From: an uncultured Pelagibacteraceae bacterium
Lineage (GTDB): Bacteria > Pseudomonadota > Alphaproteobacteria > Pelagibacterales > Pelagibacteraceae
Direction: 5' to 3'
NCBI GenBank assembly: GCA_902625945.1
Contig: CACODG010000004.1
Coordinates: 29,569-93,568, forward strand
DNA length: 64,000 nucleotides
This document shows positions 19,881-29,511 of the stretch, piece by piece. The notes beneath the pieces were generated by a model. That model saw nothing but the letters and a program-made list of their open reading frames with translations. It had not been told where the DNA came from and made no database searches. Made by a program: the position numbers and the translations under genes. The first letter of the stretch is position 1; each line of letters begins with the position of its first letter.

Positions 19881-21374
19881 ATGAAAACTATTCAGCATTT
19901 TGTTAATGGTAAAAACTTCTCTGGTGACTCAAAGAGACTTGGCAAAGTTTTTAATCCCGCAACTGGAGAACAATGTGCAGATGTAAAATTAGCTACAACG
20001 AAAGATGTTAACAATGCTGTCGATAATGCAAAAAAGGCATTTGTGAAATGGTCAAATACACCCCCTCTTCAAAGAGCAAGAATAATGTTTAAATTTAAAG
20101 AATTAATTGAAAAAAATTCAGATGTTCTCACAAAAATAATTGTATCAGAACATGGAAAAGTTTATGAAGATGCAAAAGGTTCATTAACAAGAGGACTAGA
20201 AGTTGTAGAGTATGCTTGCGGTATTCCTCAATTATTGAAAGGTGAATTTACAGAAAATGTCGGCTCTAATGTTGACAGCTGGTCGGTTAGACAACCTTTA
20301 GGTGTTTGTGCTGGAGTTACTCCTTTCAATTTTCCTGCAATGGTTCCTATGTGGATGTTTCCAATGGCAATAGCTTGCGGAAACTCATTTGTTTTAAAGC
20401 CTTCAGAAAAAGATCCTTCTTGTTCAATAAAATTAGCAGAACTTCTCAAAGATGCTGGTTTACCTGATGGAGTTTTTAATGTTGTTAACGGAGACAAGGA
20501 GGCAGTTGATGCTCTAATAAATAATAAAGATGTTGTCGCAATGAGTTTTGTTGGATCCACGCCTATTGCAAAATATATTTATGAAAATTGTGCAAAAAAT
20601 GAGAAAAGGGTTCAAGCCTTAGGAGGAGCAAAAAACCATTGTGTAGTTATGCCTGATTGTGATTTAGATCAAGCTGTCAATGGATTGATGGGTGCTGCAT
20701 ATGGTTCAGCTGGTGAAAGATGTATGGCGCAATCTGTTGCAGTTGCAGTTGGAGGTATAGGAGATAAATTAGTTGAATCATTAGCAAAAAAAGTTGAAGC
20801 ATTAAAAGTTGGGCCTGGTATGGATAAGGAATCTGAAATGGGGCCGTTAGTAACTAAAGAACATTTAGATAAAGTGAGAGGCTATGTAGACATCGGGGAA
20901 AAAGAGGGAGCTAAATTGATTGTTGATGGAAGAGACTTTAAAATTCAAGGGTATGAAAATGGTTTTTTCATTGGAGGCTGTTTATTTGATCACGTAAAAA
21001 AAAATATGAGAATATATAAAGAAGAGATATTTGGTCCAGTACTATCAGTAGTTAGAGTTAAAGATTTTGACGAAGCATTACAATTAGTCAACGATCATGA
21101 ATTTGGTAATGGAGTTAGCATATTTACAAGGGACGGAGACTCTGGAAGAACGTTTTCAAATAAAGCCAAAATAGGAATGATAGGTATCAACATTCCTATT
21201 CCTGTGCCTATGGCATTTCACAGTTTTGGAGGCTGGAAAAGATCTTTATTTGGAGATCAACACATGCATGGTCCTGAAGGCGTGAGGTTCTATACTAAAT
21301 TAAAGACTATTACATCTAGATGGCCATCAGGATTAAGATCTGACCCTGAATTTGTAATGCCAACCATGAAATAA
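19881..21374 (+). CDS. mmsA: CoA-acylating methylmalonate-semialdehyde dehydrogenase
   Basis: ALDH fold with [48 protein letters not shown]. Confidence 0.9.
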   Translation: MKTIQHFVNGKNFSGDSKRLGKVFNPATGEQCADVKLATTKDVNNAVDNAKKAFVKWSNTPPLQRARIMFKFKELIEKNSDVLTKIIVSEHGKVYEDAKGSLTRGLEVVEYACGIPQLLKGEFTENVGSNVDSWSVRQPLGVCAGVTPFNFPAMVPMWMFPMAIACGNSFVLKPSEKDPSCSIKLAELLKDAGLPDGVFNVVNGDKEAVDALINNKDVVAMSFVGSTPIAKYIYENCAKNEKRVQALGGAKNHCVVMPDCDLDQAVNGLMGAAYGSAGERCMAQSVAVAVGGIGDKLVESLAKKVEALKVGPGMDKESEMGPLVTKEHLDKVRGYVDIGEKEGAKLIVDGRDFKIQGYENGFFIGGCLFDHVKKNMRIYKEEIFGPVLSVVRVKDFDEALQLVNDHEFGNGVSIFTRDGDSGRTFSNKAKIGMIGINIPIPVPMAFHSFGGWKRSLFGDQHMHGPEGVRFYTKLKTITSRWPSGLRSDPEFVMPTMK

Positions 21375-21381
21375 TTTAAAA

Positions 21382-22344
21382 ATGAGAAAAAAAATAACTT
21401 TAATAGGTGCGGGTCAAATTGGAGGTACATTAGCACATTTAATAGCTCTTAAAGATTTAGCTGACGTTGTTTTATTTGACGTAGCGTCAGGTATTGCCAA
21501 AGGGAAAGCACTTGATATAGCTCAATCTTCGCCAGTTAATGGTTTTAATATTAATTTGTCTGGAACAGACGATTATGAAGATACTAAAAATTCTGACGTA
21601 ATAATAATCACAGCTGGAGTTCCTAGAAAACCTGGTATGACAAGAGATGATTTGTTAGGTATTAATCTAAAGATTATTAAACAAGTTGCTGAAGGAATAA
21701 AAAAAACATCACCAAACGCATTTGTAATTTGTATTACAAACCCATTAGATGTAATAGTAATGGCTCTGCAAAAATACTCTGGTTTACCTAAGAATAAAGT
21801 TGTTGGAATGGCAGGGATATTAGACTCATCTAGATTTATTTATTTTTTATCTAAAGAACTCGAAGTACCGGTGCAGAAAATAAAATCTTTTGTTTTGGGC
21901 GGTCATGGAGATAGCATGGTTGCAATGTTAAATTCTACACAGATAGACGGTAAAAATATAATTGAACTGGTTAATGAAAAAAAAATCAGTAAAGAAAAAT
22001 TAGACGCTATTATAAAAAGAACAAAAAACGGAGGTGCCGAAATTGTTAAATATTTAGAAAAAGGGTCTGCATTCTATGCACCTGCCGCATCCGGTGTTGA
22101 AATGGCAGAGTGTTATTTAAAAGATCTTAAAAAACAATTGCCATGTGCAGTTTATTTAAATGGAGAATACGGTGTTAGAGATTTATACGCTGGCGTACCG
22201 GTTATAATAGGTAAAGATGGTGTAGAAAAAGTAATAGAATTAGAACTATCAGGAGACGAAAAAGTAAATTTTGAAAAATCAATAAAAGCTGTTCAAGAAT
22301 TATTTTCAGCCGCTAAAAAAATTGATAAAAATTTAGATTTATAA
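21382..22344 (+). CDS. mdh: malate dehydrogenase
   Basis: [49 protein letters not shown]. Confidence 0.96.
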   Translation: MRKKITLIGAGQIGGTLAHLIALKDLADVVLFDVASGIAKGKALDIAQSSPVNGFNINLSGTDDYEDTKNSDVIIITAGVPRKPGMTRDDLLGINLKIIKQVAEGIKKTSPNAFVICITNPLDVIVMALQKYSGLPKNKVVGMAGILDSSRFIYFLSKELEVPVQKIKSFVLGGHGDSMVAMLNSTQIDGKNIIELVNEKKISKEKLDAIIKRTKNGGAEIVKYLEKGSAFYAPAASGVEMAECYLKDLKKQLPCAVYLNGEYGVRDLYAGVPVIIGKDGVEKVIELELSGDEKVNFEKSIKAVQELFSAAKKIDKNLDL

Positions 22345-23019
22345 TTTTTTTAATACATATAAAACATTTTTTCCAAATTTATACAATAGCAACCAGTCAA
22401 TTAAAAAAGTGACTGGAGTAAATATTTTATCCCAAATAAAAATTTTTAATTTTGATGGATATATTTCTTCTTTAAAAAATATCCTGTTTAAATAGTACAA
22501 GAAATATCCTGCAGAATCTAAATATTGTAATTTAAGAACTTTAGACTCTAGAATATTTATTTTTGAAAAAAAATCAATTTTATACCTTCTATGATGTCCA
22601 ATTTCTTTATCAAATTTTGAATAAAGTTCGTTATGAGCAGGAACTAAAATTATTAAATTTCCATTTTTATTAAGTTTATTAAAAGCTTGTTTAATTTCTT
22701 CCATATCGTCTTTTATATGCTCTAATACATTAAGATACATTATGGTATCAAAATTATTATTTAAGTTTTTTGTTTCTTTATTGGTGAAATTAAATTTTGT
22801 GTCTTTATATTTTTCCTCTATAATGGATAAATTGTTATCATCTATTTCACTTAACGTGATATCATTTGTTAAATGTTTATAGTTGTTTGTGAAACTTCCT
22901 ATACCAGCTCCAACTTCTAAAACACTACCTTTTATAAATTTTCTTATTTGGAGGAATATGTACTTTCTCCAAATTGTAGCTTTATCAAAATTATCTAACT
23001 CTGCACCAGGATATTTCAT
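22339..23019 (-). CDS. class I SAM-dependent methyltransferase
   Basis: SAM-binding [22 protein letters not shown]. Confidence 0.85.
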   Translation of the reverse strand: MKYPGAELDNFDKATIWRKYIFLQIRKFIKGSVLEVGAGIGSFTNNYKHLTNDITLSEIDDNNLSIIEEKYKDTKFNFTNKETKNLNNNFDTIMYLNVLEHIKDDMEEIKQAFNKLNKNGNLIILVPAHNELYSKFDKEIGHHRRYKIDFFSKINILESKVLKLQYLDSAGYFLYYLNRIFFKEEIYPSKLKIFIWDKIFTPVTFLIDWLLLYKFGKNVLYVLKKL

Positions 23020-23052
23020 TTATTCGTTATTAAAAGTTTGTTAATTATAGTT

Positions 23053-24591
23053 ATGAAAAAAACTTATTATTTCAATATATTTTTAATATTTATAATATCA
23101 ATTACAACAAATTTTTACTTTGGCTCTATAGGAGTTTTTCCAATAGATACTTTTGCTTTTTTTGACTCAGCAAATTTTATTAATAAGGGTTTTTTACCAA
23201 TAAGAGATTATTGGACATCAAACGGATTTTTGGTTGACCTTATACAATCTGTTTTTTTTTACTTCGCAGGCACTAATTGGACAGTTTATCTTTTGCATTC
23301 CTCTTTAATAAATTTTATCCTTGCATACTTCACCTACAATTTTTTTATTAGTGAAAATCTTAGACCCATCTACTCTCTTTTTTATAGTTTTTCAGTTGCA
23401 ATTTTAGCATATCCGTCAGCAGGTGTACCTTTCCCAGATCATCATTCATTAATTTTTTCAATAATTTCAATTTATTTTTTAGTTTTTTTTCTTAAAAAAA
23501 AATCTAGTTATTATCTTTACTCCTCGATATTTTTTCTAACAATCGCATTCCTAAGCAAGCAAATACCAGCGGGTTTATTTTCTCTATTATTTATATTTAT
23601 TGTTTTAATATTTTCATTAAAACAAAAAAAATTTATTTATTTAAAAAATTCTTGTTTGTTCACTATATTTTTATTTGGAATAATAATACTTCTGTTAATT
23701 TTAAGTAATATTGGAGTAAATAACTTTTTTATACAATACATTTATTTCCCTTTGACTATTGGCGCAGAAAGATCAGCAGGATTTGAATTAAAGTATTTAA
23801 TAAAAAGCTTAACTGGTGAATATAAATATTTTCTTTTATTAATTTTCATATTTTTATTTCAAATTTTAAAGAATTTCAAAACAATCAATTTTTTTGATAC
23901 TAAAATCATATTTTTAATGGTCTCTATAATTTCAATCATAAATCAAGAGATAATGAAAAATCAGAATATAATTTTTTTTTTACTACCGATTTTAATCGGA
24001 CTAATACAAAGCAAAATTAATCAAAAAAATAAAATAAAAAAAATATTCTTAATTTTACTTTTATTATTATCCAATGTTTTTATAACATTTAAATATAATG
24101 AAAGATTTAACATTGATCGAAAATTTATGGATCTACAAGGAATTAATAAGCAAAATTTTACCATTGCAGAAAATATATCGATCAATCTAAAGGGATTAAA
24201 ATGGGTTTCGGTTGCAAGCGAGACAAACTTAAAAGATGAAGTTTCACTTTTAAAAGAAAGTATAGATCATCTCAAATTAAATAAAGAAAATAGTTTAATC
24301 ATAACTGAGTATCAATTTATTAATACAGAAATTAAAAGTAAAGTTTATTCTCCAAATAGATGGTACACCACTGATGGGGTTAGTTACCCTTTAAAAGATA
24401 ATAAATTTAGAGAGTATTATATTAACTTTTACAAAGAAAAACTGGTAAAAAACAAGATTGAAAAAATTTTCACAATATCCCCTTTAGATCACAACGTTTT
24501 TAATTTTATTTTGAAAAAAAATTGCTATAGCACAAAACAAATTAATAAAATTTTATTTGAACATAAATTAGATAATTGTCTAAATTATTAA
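23053..24591 (+). CDS. polytopic membrane protein, probable GT-C-type glycosyltransferase
   Basis: ~510 aa multi-TM; acidic FPIDTFAFFDSAN and GFLPIRDYW motif in the first loop reminiscent of GT-C enzymes; neighbours are glycosyltransferases. Confidence 0.55.
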   Translation: MKKTYYFNIFLIFIISITTNFYFGSIGVFPIDTFAFFDSANFINKGFLPIRDYWTSNGFLVDLIQSVFFYFAGTNWTVYLLHSSLINFILAYFTYNFFISENLRPIYSLFYSFSVAILAYPSAGVPFPDHHSLIFSIISIYFLVFFLKKKSSYYLYSSIFFLTIAFLSKQIPAGLFSLLFIFIVLIFSLKQKKFIYLKNSCLFTIFLFGIIILLLILSNIGVNNFFIQYIYFPLTIGAERSAGFELKYLIKSLTGEYKYFLLLIFIFLFQILKNFKTINFFDTKIIFLMVSIISIINQEIMKNQNIIFFLLPILIGLIQSKINQKNKIKKIFLILLLLLSNVFITFKYNERFNIDRKFMDLQGINKQNFTIAENISINLKGLKWVSVASETNLKDEVSLLKESIDHLKLNKENSLIITEYQFINTEIKSKVYSPNRWYTTDGVSYPLKDNKFREYYINFYKEKLVKNKIEKIFTISPLDHNVFNFILKKNCYSTKQINKILFEHKLDNCLNY

Positions 24592-25451
24592 CGATAATGA
24601 AGTTTTTTTTTAATAATTTTATTTATCTCAAGATATTTTCCTGGCATATGTTTCACCTTGATTAACAAAATTAAAAAATTAAATAGTAGAATAAAACCTA
24701 CAATTATTAACGTAATAATTTTAGGAAAAAAAGATAGAGTTATCAAAATGTAAAGAATCGAGGACAAAACTATATTTTTCTGAAAAACGGAATTTATTCT
24801 CAGAGAATGCTCAGCCAAGGAATATAAACCTAGATTTGATTTATCAAAATATCTTTTTTCTCTTTTTGAGTAGGTTTTTTTAATTAAGCAATTTTTTAAT
24901 ACAGAGCTAGAATGTGCATACCAAGAGCTTTTATCTACTAAGAGCTTACTTAAATTAGAGCTATGAAAGGATGTAAAGTTTCCAAATGAAATCCACTTAA
25001 AGCTAAAGAAAAAAGTAACAATTAAATGAAATTTATATAAAAAAACAATAATAGGTGATTCTTTCCTAGCTTTCCTGTTTGATGTAATTATAAAGCCAGT
25101 GTTTTTTGATGCTAATGTAATCATCTTATTGAGTTCCGCTGGATTATCTTCACCATCTCCGTCCATCACCGTGATTATTGAATTTTTTTCTGTTTTTTTA
25201 AGATAGATTAAACCAACAGCAATAGCTTTTTGACTACCTAAATTTTTTAGAAGAGAAATTACTCTTATCTTTTTAATATTTACAAATTTTTTTTTTTTTA
25301 AATATAATTTCTTACTAGAATTGTCATCTACCACTAAAATTTCCACTGGATTATTTTTGTTACTTTTTAAGTATTTATCAATATTTAAAAGTAATTTATT
25401 TAGAGATCTCCAGTCATTATATATCGGAATTAAAATAATATTTTTGGACAA
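24588..25451 (-). CDS. glycosyltransferase family 2 (dolichol-phosphate mannosyltransferase-like), C-terminal TMs
   Basis: IILIPIYNDWRSLNKLL, ILVVDDNSS, ITVMDGDGEDNP. Confidence 0.85.
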   Translation of the reverse strand: MSKNIILIPIYNDWRSLNKLLLNIDKYLKSNKNNPVEILVVDDNSSKKLYLKKKKFVNIKKIRVISLLKNLGSQKAIAVGLIYLKKTEKNSIITVMDGDGEDNPAELNKMITLASKNTGFIITSNRKARKESPIIVFLYKFHLIVTFFFSFKWISFGNFTSFHSSNLSKLLVDKSSWYAHSSSVLKNCLIKKTYSKREKRYFDKSNLGLYSLAEHSLRINSVFQKNIVLSSILYILITLSFFPKIITLIIVGFILLFNFLILLIKVKHMPGKYLEINKIIKKKLHYR

Positions 25452-25452
25452 T

Positions 25453-25722
25453 TTATTTTTCTGTTGAATCTATTAATTCTGATTGAACTTTATCTAAAAA
25501 TCTTTTTATAATTTTAGCATCTTCTGGTTTTAGAATATTGTCTTTTTCAATTCCGATTTTTATCTCTTCTCTTAATTTATCTTTCATTGCTTCCAAGCTT
25601 TCTTTTGAAGTTAAATTAGAAATTTCACGGCTCAATTCCTTTTTAATTAATCCAAATGAAAAATGAATTGCTAAAATAAACAAAACAAATATCAATATTG
25701 ATTTATAAAAAAATATTTTCAT
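25453..25722 (-). CDS. small membrane-anchored hypothetical protein
   Basis: 89 aa with one N-terminal TM and a charged helical tail; tightly packed in the same minus-strand operon. Confidence 0.65.
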   Translation of the reverse strand: MKIFFYKSILIFVLFILAIHFSFGLIKKELSREISNLTSKESLEAMKDKLREEIKIGIEKDNILKPEDAKIIKRFLDKVQSELIDSTEK

Positions 25723-27374
25723 CTATTATTTTTAAAGATTTCATAAATTACTGTGCCATCAATATTTAATTCGTATACTTTAACAAAATTTGCTGGTATA
25801 TTGTACTTTTTATTCAGTCTAGAATTTACTTCTGATATATTATTCTTATAAATAAAATCAGCATTTTGATAATCTTGGCCAATTACTTCAAAGTTTTTTC
25901 TTACATCTCTACTTACACTTTCCAGGCTACGTTGGAGAGGTGTATGAGATGCTACAGCAATTTTGAATTTACTATTTTGATAATCTAAATTTAATCTTTG
26001 GAAGAAATGTTTTCCTGACAAGCCATAGTAGTCACCTTCAAAACTATTTTTCATTTTATTTGTAATTATTTCTGAAAAATAATAACTTTGAAATGGATGA
26101 TATTTAATTAAAGAAATTACATTATGAATAATTGCTAAAATAGTAATAATTACTAAAAGCTTTTTTGTGATTAAAACCTTTCTAAATAAAATACTTAAAT
26201 TATTTATTTGATAAACTGCAAAGTAAATAATAAAAATATTTAAAAAGTATACTAAGCGCCATCCATTGTAAAAAGGAGAATTAAAAATAAGTAAAGTAAA
26301 GACAAAAGACGTTAAGATTAAAAAACTTATAAAATCTTTACTCTCATTTTGGCTTCTCCAAAGATCGTTGTAAATTGCACTTTTTTTCAAATTTATAAAT
26401 CTATTAATAAATTTTCTAACATAAAATATATAGCCAAATAAAAATAATATTAATGTTATTATCGGTGTTGTAATGAAAATCCAAGTAAACAAATATGTTT
26501 CAGGAACATACCTGTTAGAATAAAAATTACCATTGAATAGAATTTTTATATCTTCACCAATGGAAGCATTCTTTAAAGGTCTAAATATTTCAATTAGATT
26601 AGAAAAAGTATTTGTCCACAAATAAGGAGAAAAAAGAACAATAAAAAATAAGACTAAAAAAAAGTAAATTGAGTAAATTTTAAAATATTTTACAATTTTT
26701 TTATCCTTAAAGTTTTTGAGAATTAAAAAAATCAAAAAAACTATTGGTAAAAAAGCAGCAAAAAATCTCAAATTAAAAGAGATAGCATTAAATACAGCAA
26801 ACAAAAATAAATCTCTTTTATTTAAATTTTCGGTAAGATTAAAAAAATAATATAAACTTATTACAAAGAATGAAAGAAATAAAACATCCTTGTATAAAAA
26901 ACTATCACCAAATATTCTTGGAGAAGTAATAAATAGAATAATACCTGCAAGGCATAAAAAAAAATTATTAAACCTCTTAATTAATAATTTATAGAAAAAA
27001 AGAGAGCTTATTAAGAAAATTAAAAAACTAATAGATTGTTTTAAATAATATATATTTTCAATTTTTTCTAATTCAAATACAATCTCAATAAAAGCTAATG
27101 GTAAATCAAGAATAATTCCGTATTTAGGAAAGTCTGCAGGTCTATTAAGTGTGTAATCACCTATCCCAATCATTTTTTTTTCAGTAATGAAACTTAAATT
27201 TTCAAAATTGAAAATTTGAGCGATGTGATTGAGCCAAAATAAACCATTTAATCTATGATATTTTTCCTCAATATGAACTCCATGCTCTTGAAAAGAAGCT
27301 AATGCAGCAATGGTGATAATTAAATAGATTAAGATTAAAAAGATTGGTCGATAAATTTTTTCTTTAATATTCAT
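25719..27374 (-). CDS. polytopic membrane protein, probable GT39-like glycosyltransferase
   Basis: 551 aa multi-TM; early luminal acidic/H-rich loop EHGVHIEEKYHRLNGLFWL; adjacent GT2. Confidence 0.55.
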   Translation of the reverse strand: MNIKEKIYRPIFLILIYLIITIAALASFQEHGVHIEEKYHRLNGLFWLNHIAQIFNFENLSFITEKKMIGIGDYTLNRPADFPKYGIILDLPLAFIEIVFELEKIENIYYLKQSISFLIFLISSLFFYKLLIKRFNNFFLCLAGIILFITSPRIFGDSFLYKDVLFLSFFVISLYYFFNLTENLNKRDLFLFAVFNAISFNLRFFAAFLPIVFLIFLILKNFKDKKIVKYFKIYSIYFFLVLFFIVLFSPYLWTNTFSNLIEIFRPLKNASIGEDIKILFNGNFYSNRYVPETYLFTWIFITTPIITLILFLFGYIFYVRKFINRFINLKKSAIYNDLWRSQNESKDFISFLILTSFVFTLLIFNSPFYNGWRLVYFLNIFIIYFAVYQINNLSILFRKVLITKKLLVIITILAIIHNVISLIKYHPFQSYYFSEIITNKMKNSFEGDYYGLSGKHFFQRLNLDYQNSKFKIAVASHTPLQRSLESVSRDVRKNFEVIGQDYQNADFIYKNNISEVNSRLNKKYNIPANFVKVYELNIDGTVIYEIFKNNR

Positions 27375-27440
27375 TTTTTAATATTTTAAAGTTCTCTAAT
27401 TTAATATAAGTAACTCTGAGAACAAAATAAATATAATTCT

Positions 27441-28604
27441 ATGAATATTCACGAACACCAAGCTAAAGATATTTTGAGAGAATTTGGAGCACCAGTTTCA
27501 AAAGGAATAGTTGTTTTTTCTGCAAAGGAAATCAAAAAAAACATTTCAAAACTAAGTGGTTCAAAATTTGTTTTAAAGGCCCAAATTCATGCTGGAGGAC
27601 GAGGAAAGGCAGGCGGCGTGAAACTAATACAAAACAAATCTGAATTAGAGTCAGAAGCTAATTTAATGATTGGAAAGATATTAGTAACTCATCAAACAGG
27701 GCCAGAGGGTAAAGAAGTAAAAAGGCTATACATTGAAGAGGCATCTGACATAGCAAAAGAATTTTATCTTTCTTGCGTCATTGATAGAGAAAGTTCAAAA
27801 ATTGCTTTTATAAGCAGCACCGAGGGAGGAATGGATATAGAGAAGGTTGCTAAAGATTCGCCTGAAAAAATCATAACTAATAAAGTTGATTTTAATTTTG
27901 ATGGCCCTGATGAAAAAGAGATAGGCAAAATTATTTCAATATTTAAATTAAATGAAAATCAAACACAAACTGCAAAAAAATTGATAAAATCTTTGTTTAA
28001 AATTTTGATAGAGAAAGATGCAAGTTTAATTGAAATCAATCCTCTAATAATAACAAAAGATGAAAAATTAATTTGCCTGGATGCCAAAATGAATTTCGAT
28101 GATAATGCTATTTTTAGAAGACCTGAAATTTTAAAATTAAGAGACTTGAGCGAGGAAGACCCAGCGGAAATTGAAGCAAGTAAATATGATTTAGCTTATA
28201 TCAAACTCAATGGGTCTATTGGATGTATGGTCAATGGCGCAGGATTAGCAATGGCAACAATGGATATAATTAAATTATATGGAAAAGAACCTGCTAATTT
28301 TTTGGATGTAGGCGGAGGTGCATCAAAAGAAAAAGTGACTGCAGCTTTTAAGCTTATTCTTGCTGATAAAAATGTTAAAGGAATTCTAATAAATATCTTT
28401 GGTGGTATAATGAGATGTGATGTTCTTGCTCAAGGAGTTATAGATGCAGCAAAACAAGTAAATTTATCTGTACCTCTTGTGGTAAGGTTAGCAGGGACAA
28501 ACTTTAAAGAAGGAAAAGAACTTTTAGACAAATCGAATTTAAAAATTTTGTCGGCGACTGATTTGAATGATGCTGCAAAAAAAATCGTAGATGCAATTAA
28601 ATAA
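27441..28604 (+). CDS. sucC: succinyl-CoA synthetase beta subunit
   Basis: [54 protein letters not shown]. Confidence 0.98.
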   Translation: MNIHEHQAKDILREFGAPVSKGIVVFSAKEIKKNISKLSGSKFVLKAQIHAGGRGKAGGVKLIQNKSELESEANLMIGKILVTHQTGPEGKEVKRLYIEEASDIAKEFYLSCVIDRESSKIAFISSTEGGMDIEKVAKDSPEKIITNKVDFNFDGPDEKEIGKIISIFKLNENQTQTAKKLIKSLFKILIEKDASLIEINPLIITKDEKLICLDAKMNFDDNAIFRRPEILKLRDLSEEDPAEIEASKYDLAYIKLNGSIGCMVNGAGLAMATMDIIKLYGKEPANFLDVGGGASKEKVTAAFKLILADKNVKGILINIFGGIMRCDVLAQGVIDAAKQVNLSVPLVVRLAGTNFKEGKELLDKSNLKILSATDLNDAAKKIVDAIK

Positions 28605-29480
28605 ATGTCTATACTAGTTAATAAAAATACAAAGTTAATTTGCCAAGGATTTACTGGTAAACACGGAACATTTCATTCTGAACAAGCAATAAATTATGGT
28701 ACAAAATTAGTTGGAGGTGTTACACCCAATAAGGGTGGACAGACACATCTTGGTCTTCCAGTTTTTAATACTGTACAAGAAGCGAAGGAAAAAACTGAAG
28801 CAGACGCAACAATGATATATGTTCCTCCTCAATTTGCTGGCACTGCTATTATAGAGGCTATTGAGTCTGAAATAGAATTAATAGTATGTATTACTGAGGG
28901 TATTCCGGTATTAGATATGCTTAAAGTAAAAAAGGTTTTGGTTAAAAGTAAATCACGATTGATTGGTCCTAATTGTCCAGGGATAATTACACCCGAGGAA
29001 TGTAAGATTGGTATCATGCCAGGTAATATTCACAGAAAAGGTTCAGTTGGGATTGTTTCAAGGTCAGGAACTCTGACTTACGAAGCCGTAGCTCAAACTA
29101 CTATAAATAAAATGGGCCAGTCAACTTGTATTGGAATAGGAGGTGACCCAATTAATGGAACCAATTTTATTGATTGTTTAGAGCTTTTTTTAAAAGATAA
29201 TGAAACAAAGTCGATAATTATGATTGGAGAGATTGGCGGCACAGCAGAGGAAGAAGCAGCAGAATTTTTGAAAAAAGAAAAAATTAAAAAACCCATGGTA
29301 GGTTTTGTTGCTGGATTAACAGCTCCTCCAGGAAGAAGAATGGGGCATGCAGGAGCAATAATATCTGGAGGTAAAGGCGGAGCTGAGGATAAAATTGAAA
29401 CTATGAAATCGGCAGGAATAACTATCTCAAAATCGCCTGCAGATATAGGTAAAACTCTCTTAGATAAACTTAATAGTTGA
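28605..29480 (+). CDS. sucD: succinyl-CoA synthetase alpha subunit
   Basis: [53 protein letters not shown]. Confidence 0.98.
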   Translation: MSILVNKNTKLICQGFTGKHGTFHSEQAINYGTKLVGGVTPNKGGQTHLGLPVFNTVQEAKEKTEADATMIYVPPQFAGTAIIEAIESEIELIVCITEGIPVLDMLKVKKVLVKSKSRLIGPNCPGIITPEECKIGIMPGNIHRKGSVGIVSRSGTLTYEAVAQTTINKMGQSTCIGIGGDPINGTNFIDCLELFLKDNETKSIIMIGEIGGTAEEEAAEFLKKEKIKKPMVGFVAGLTAPPGRRMGHAGAIISGGKGGAEDKIETMKSAGITISKSPADIGKTLLDKLNS

Positions 29481-29511
29481 TTTTTGTTTATTTATGTTAA
29501 AATAAAAAGAC

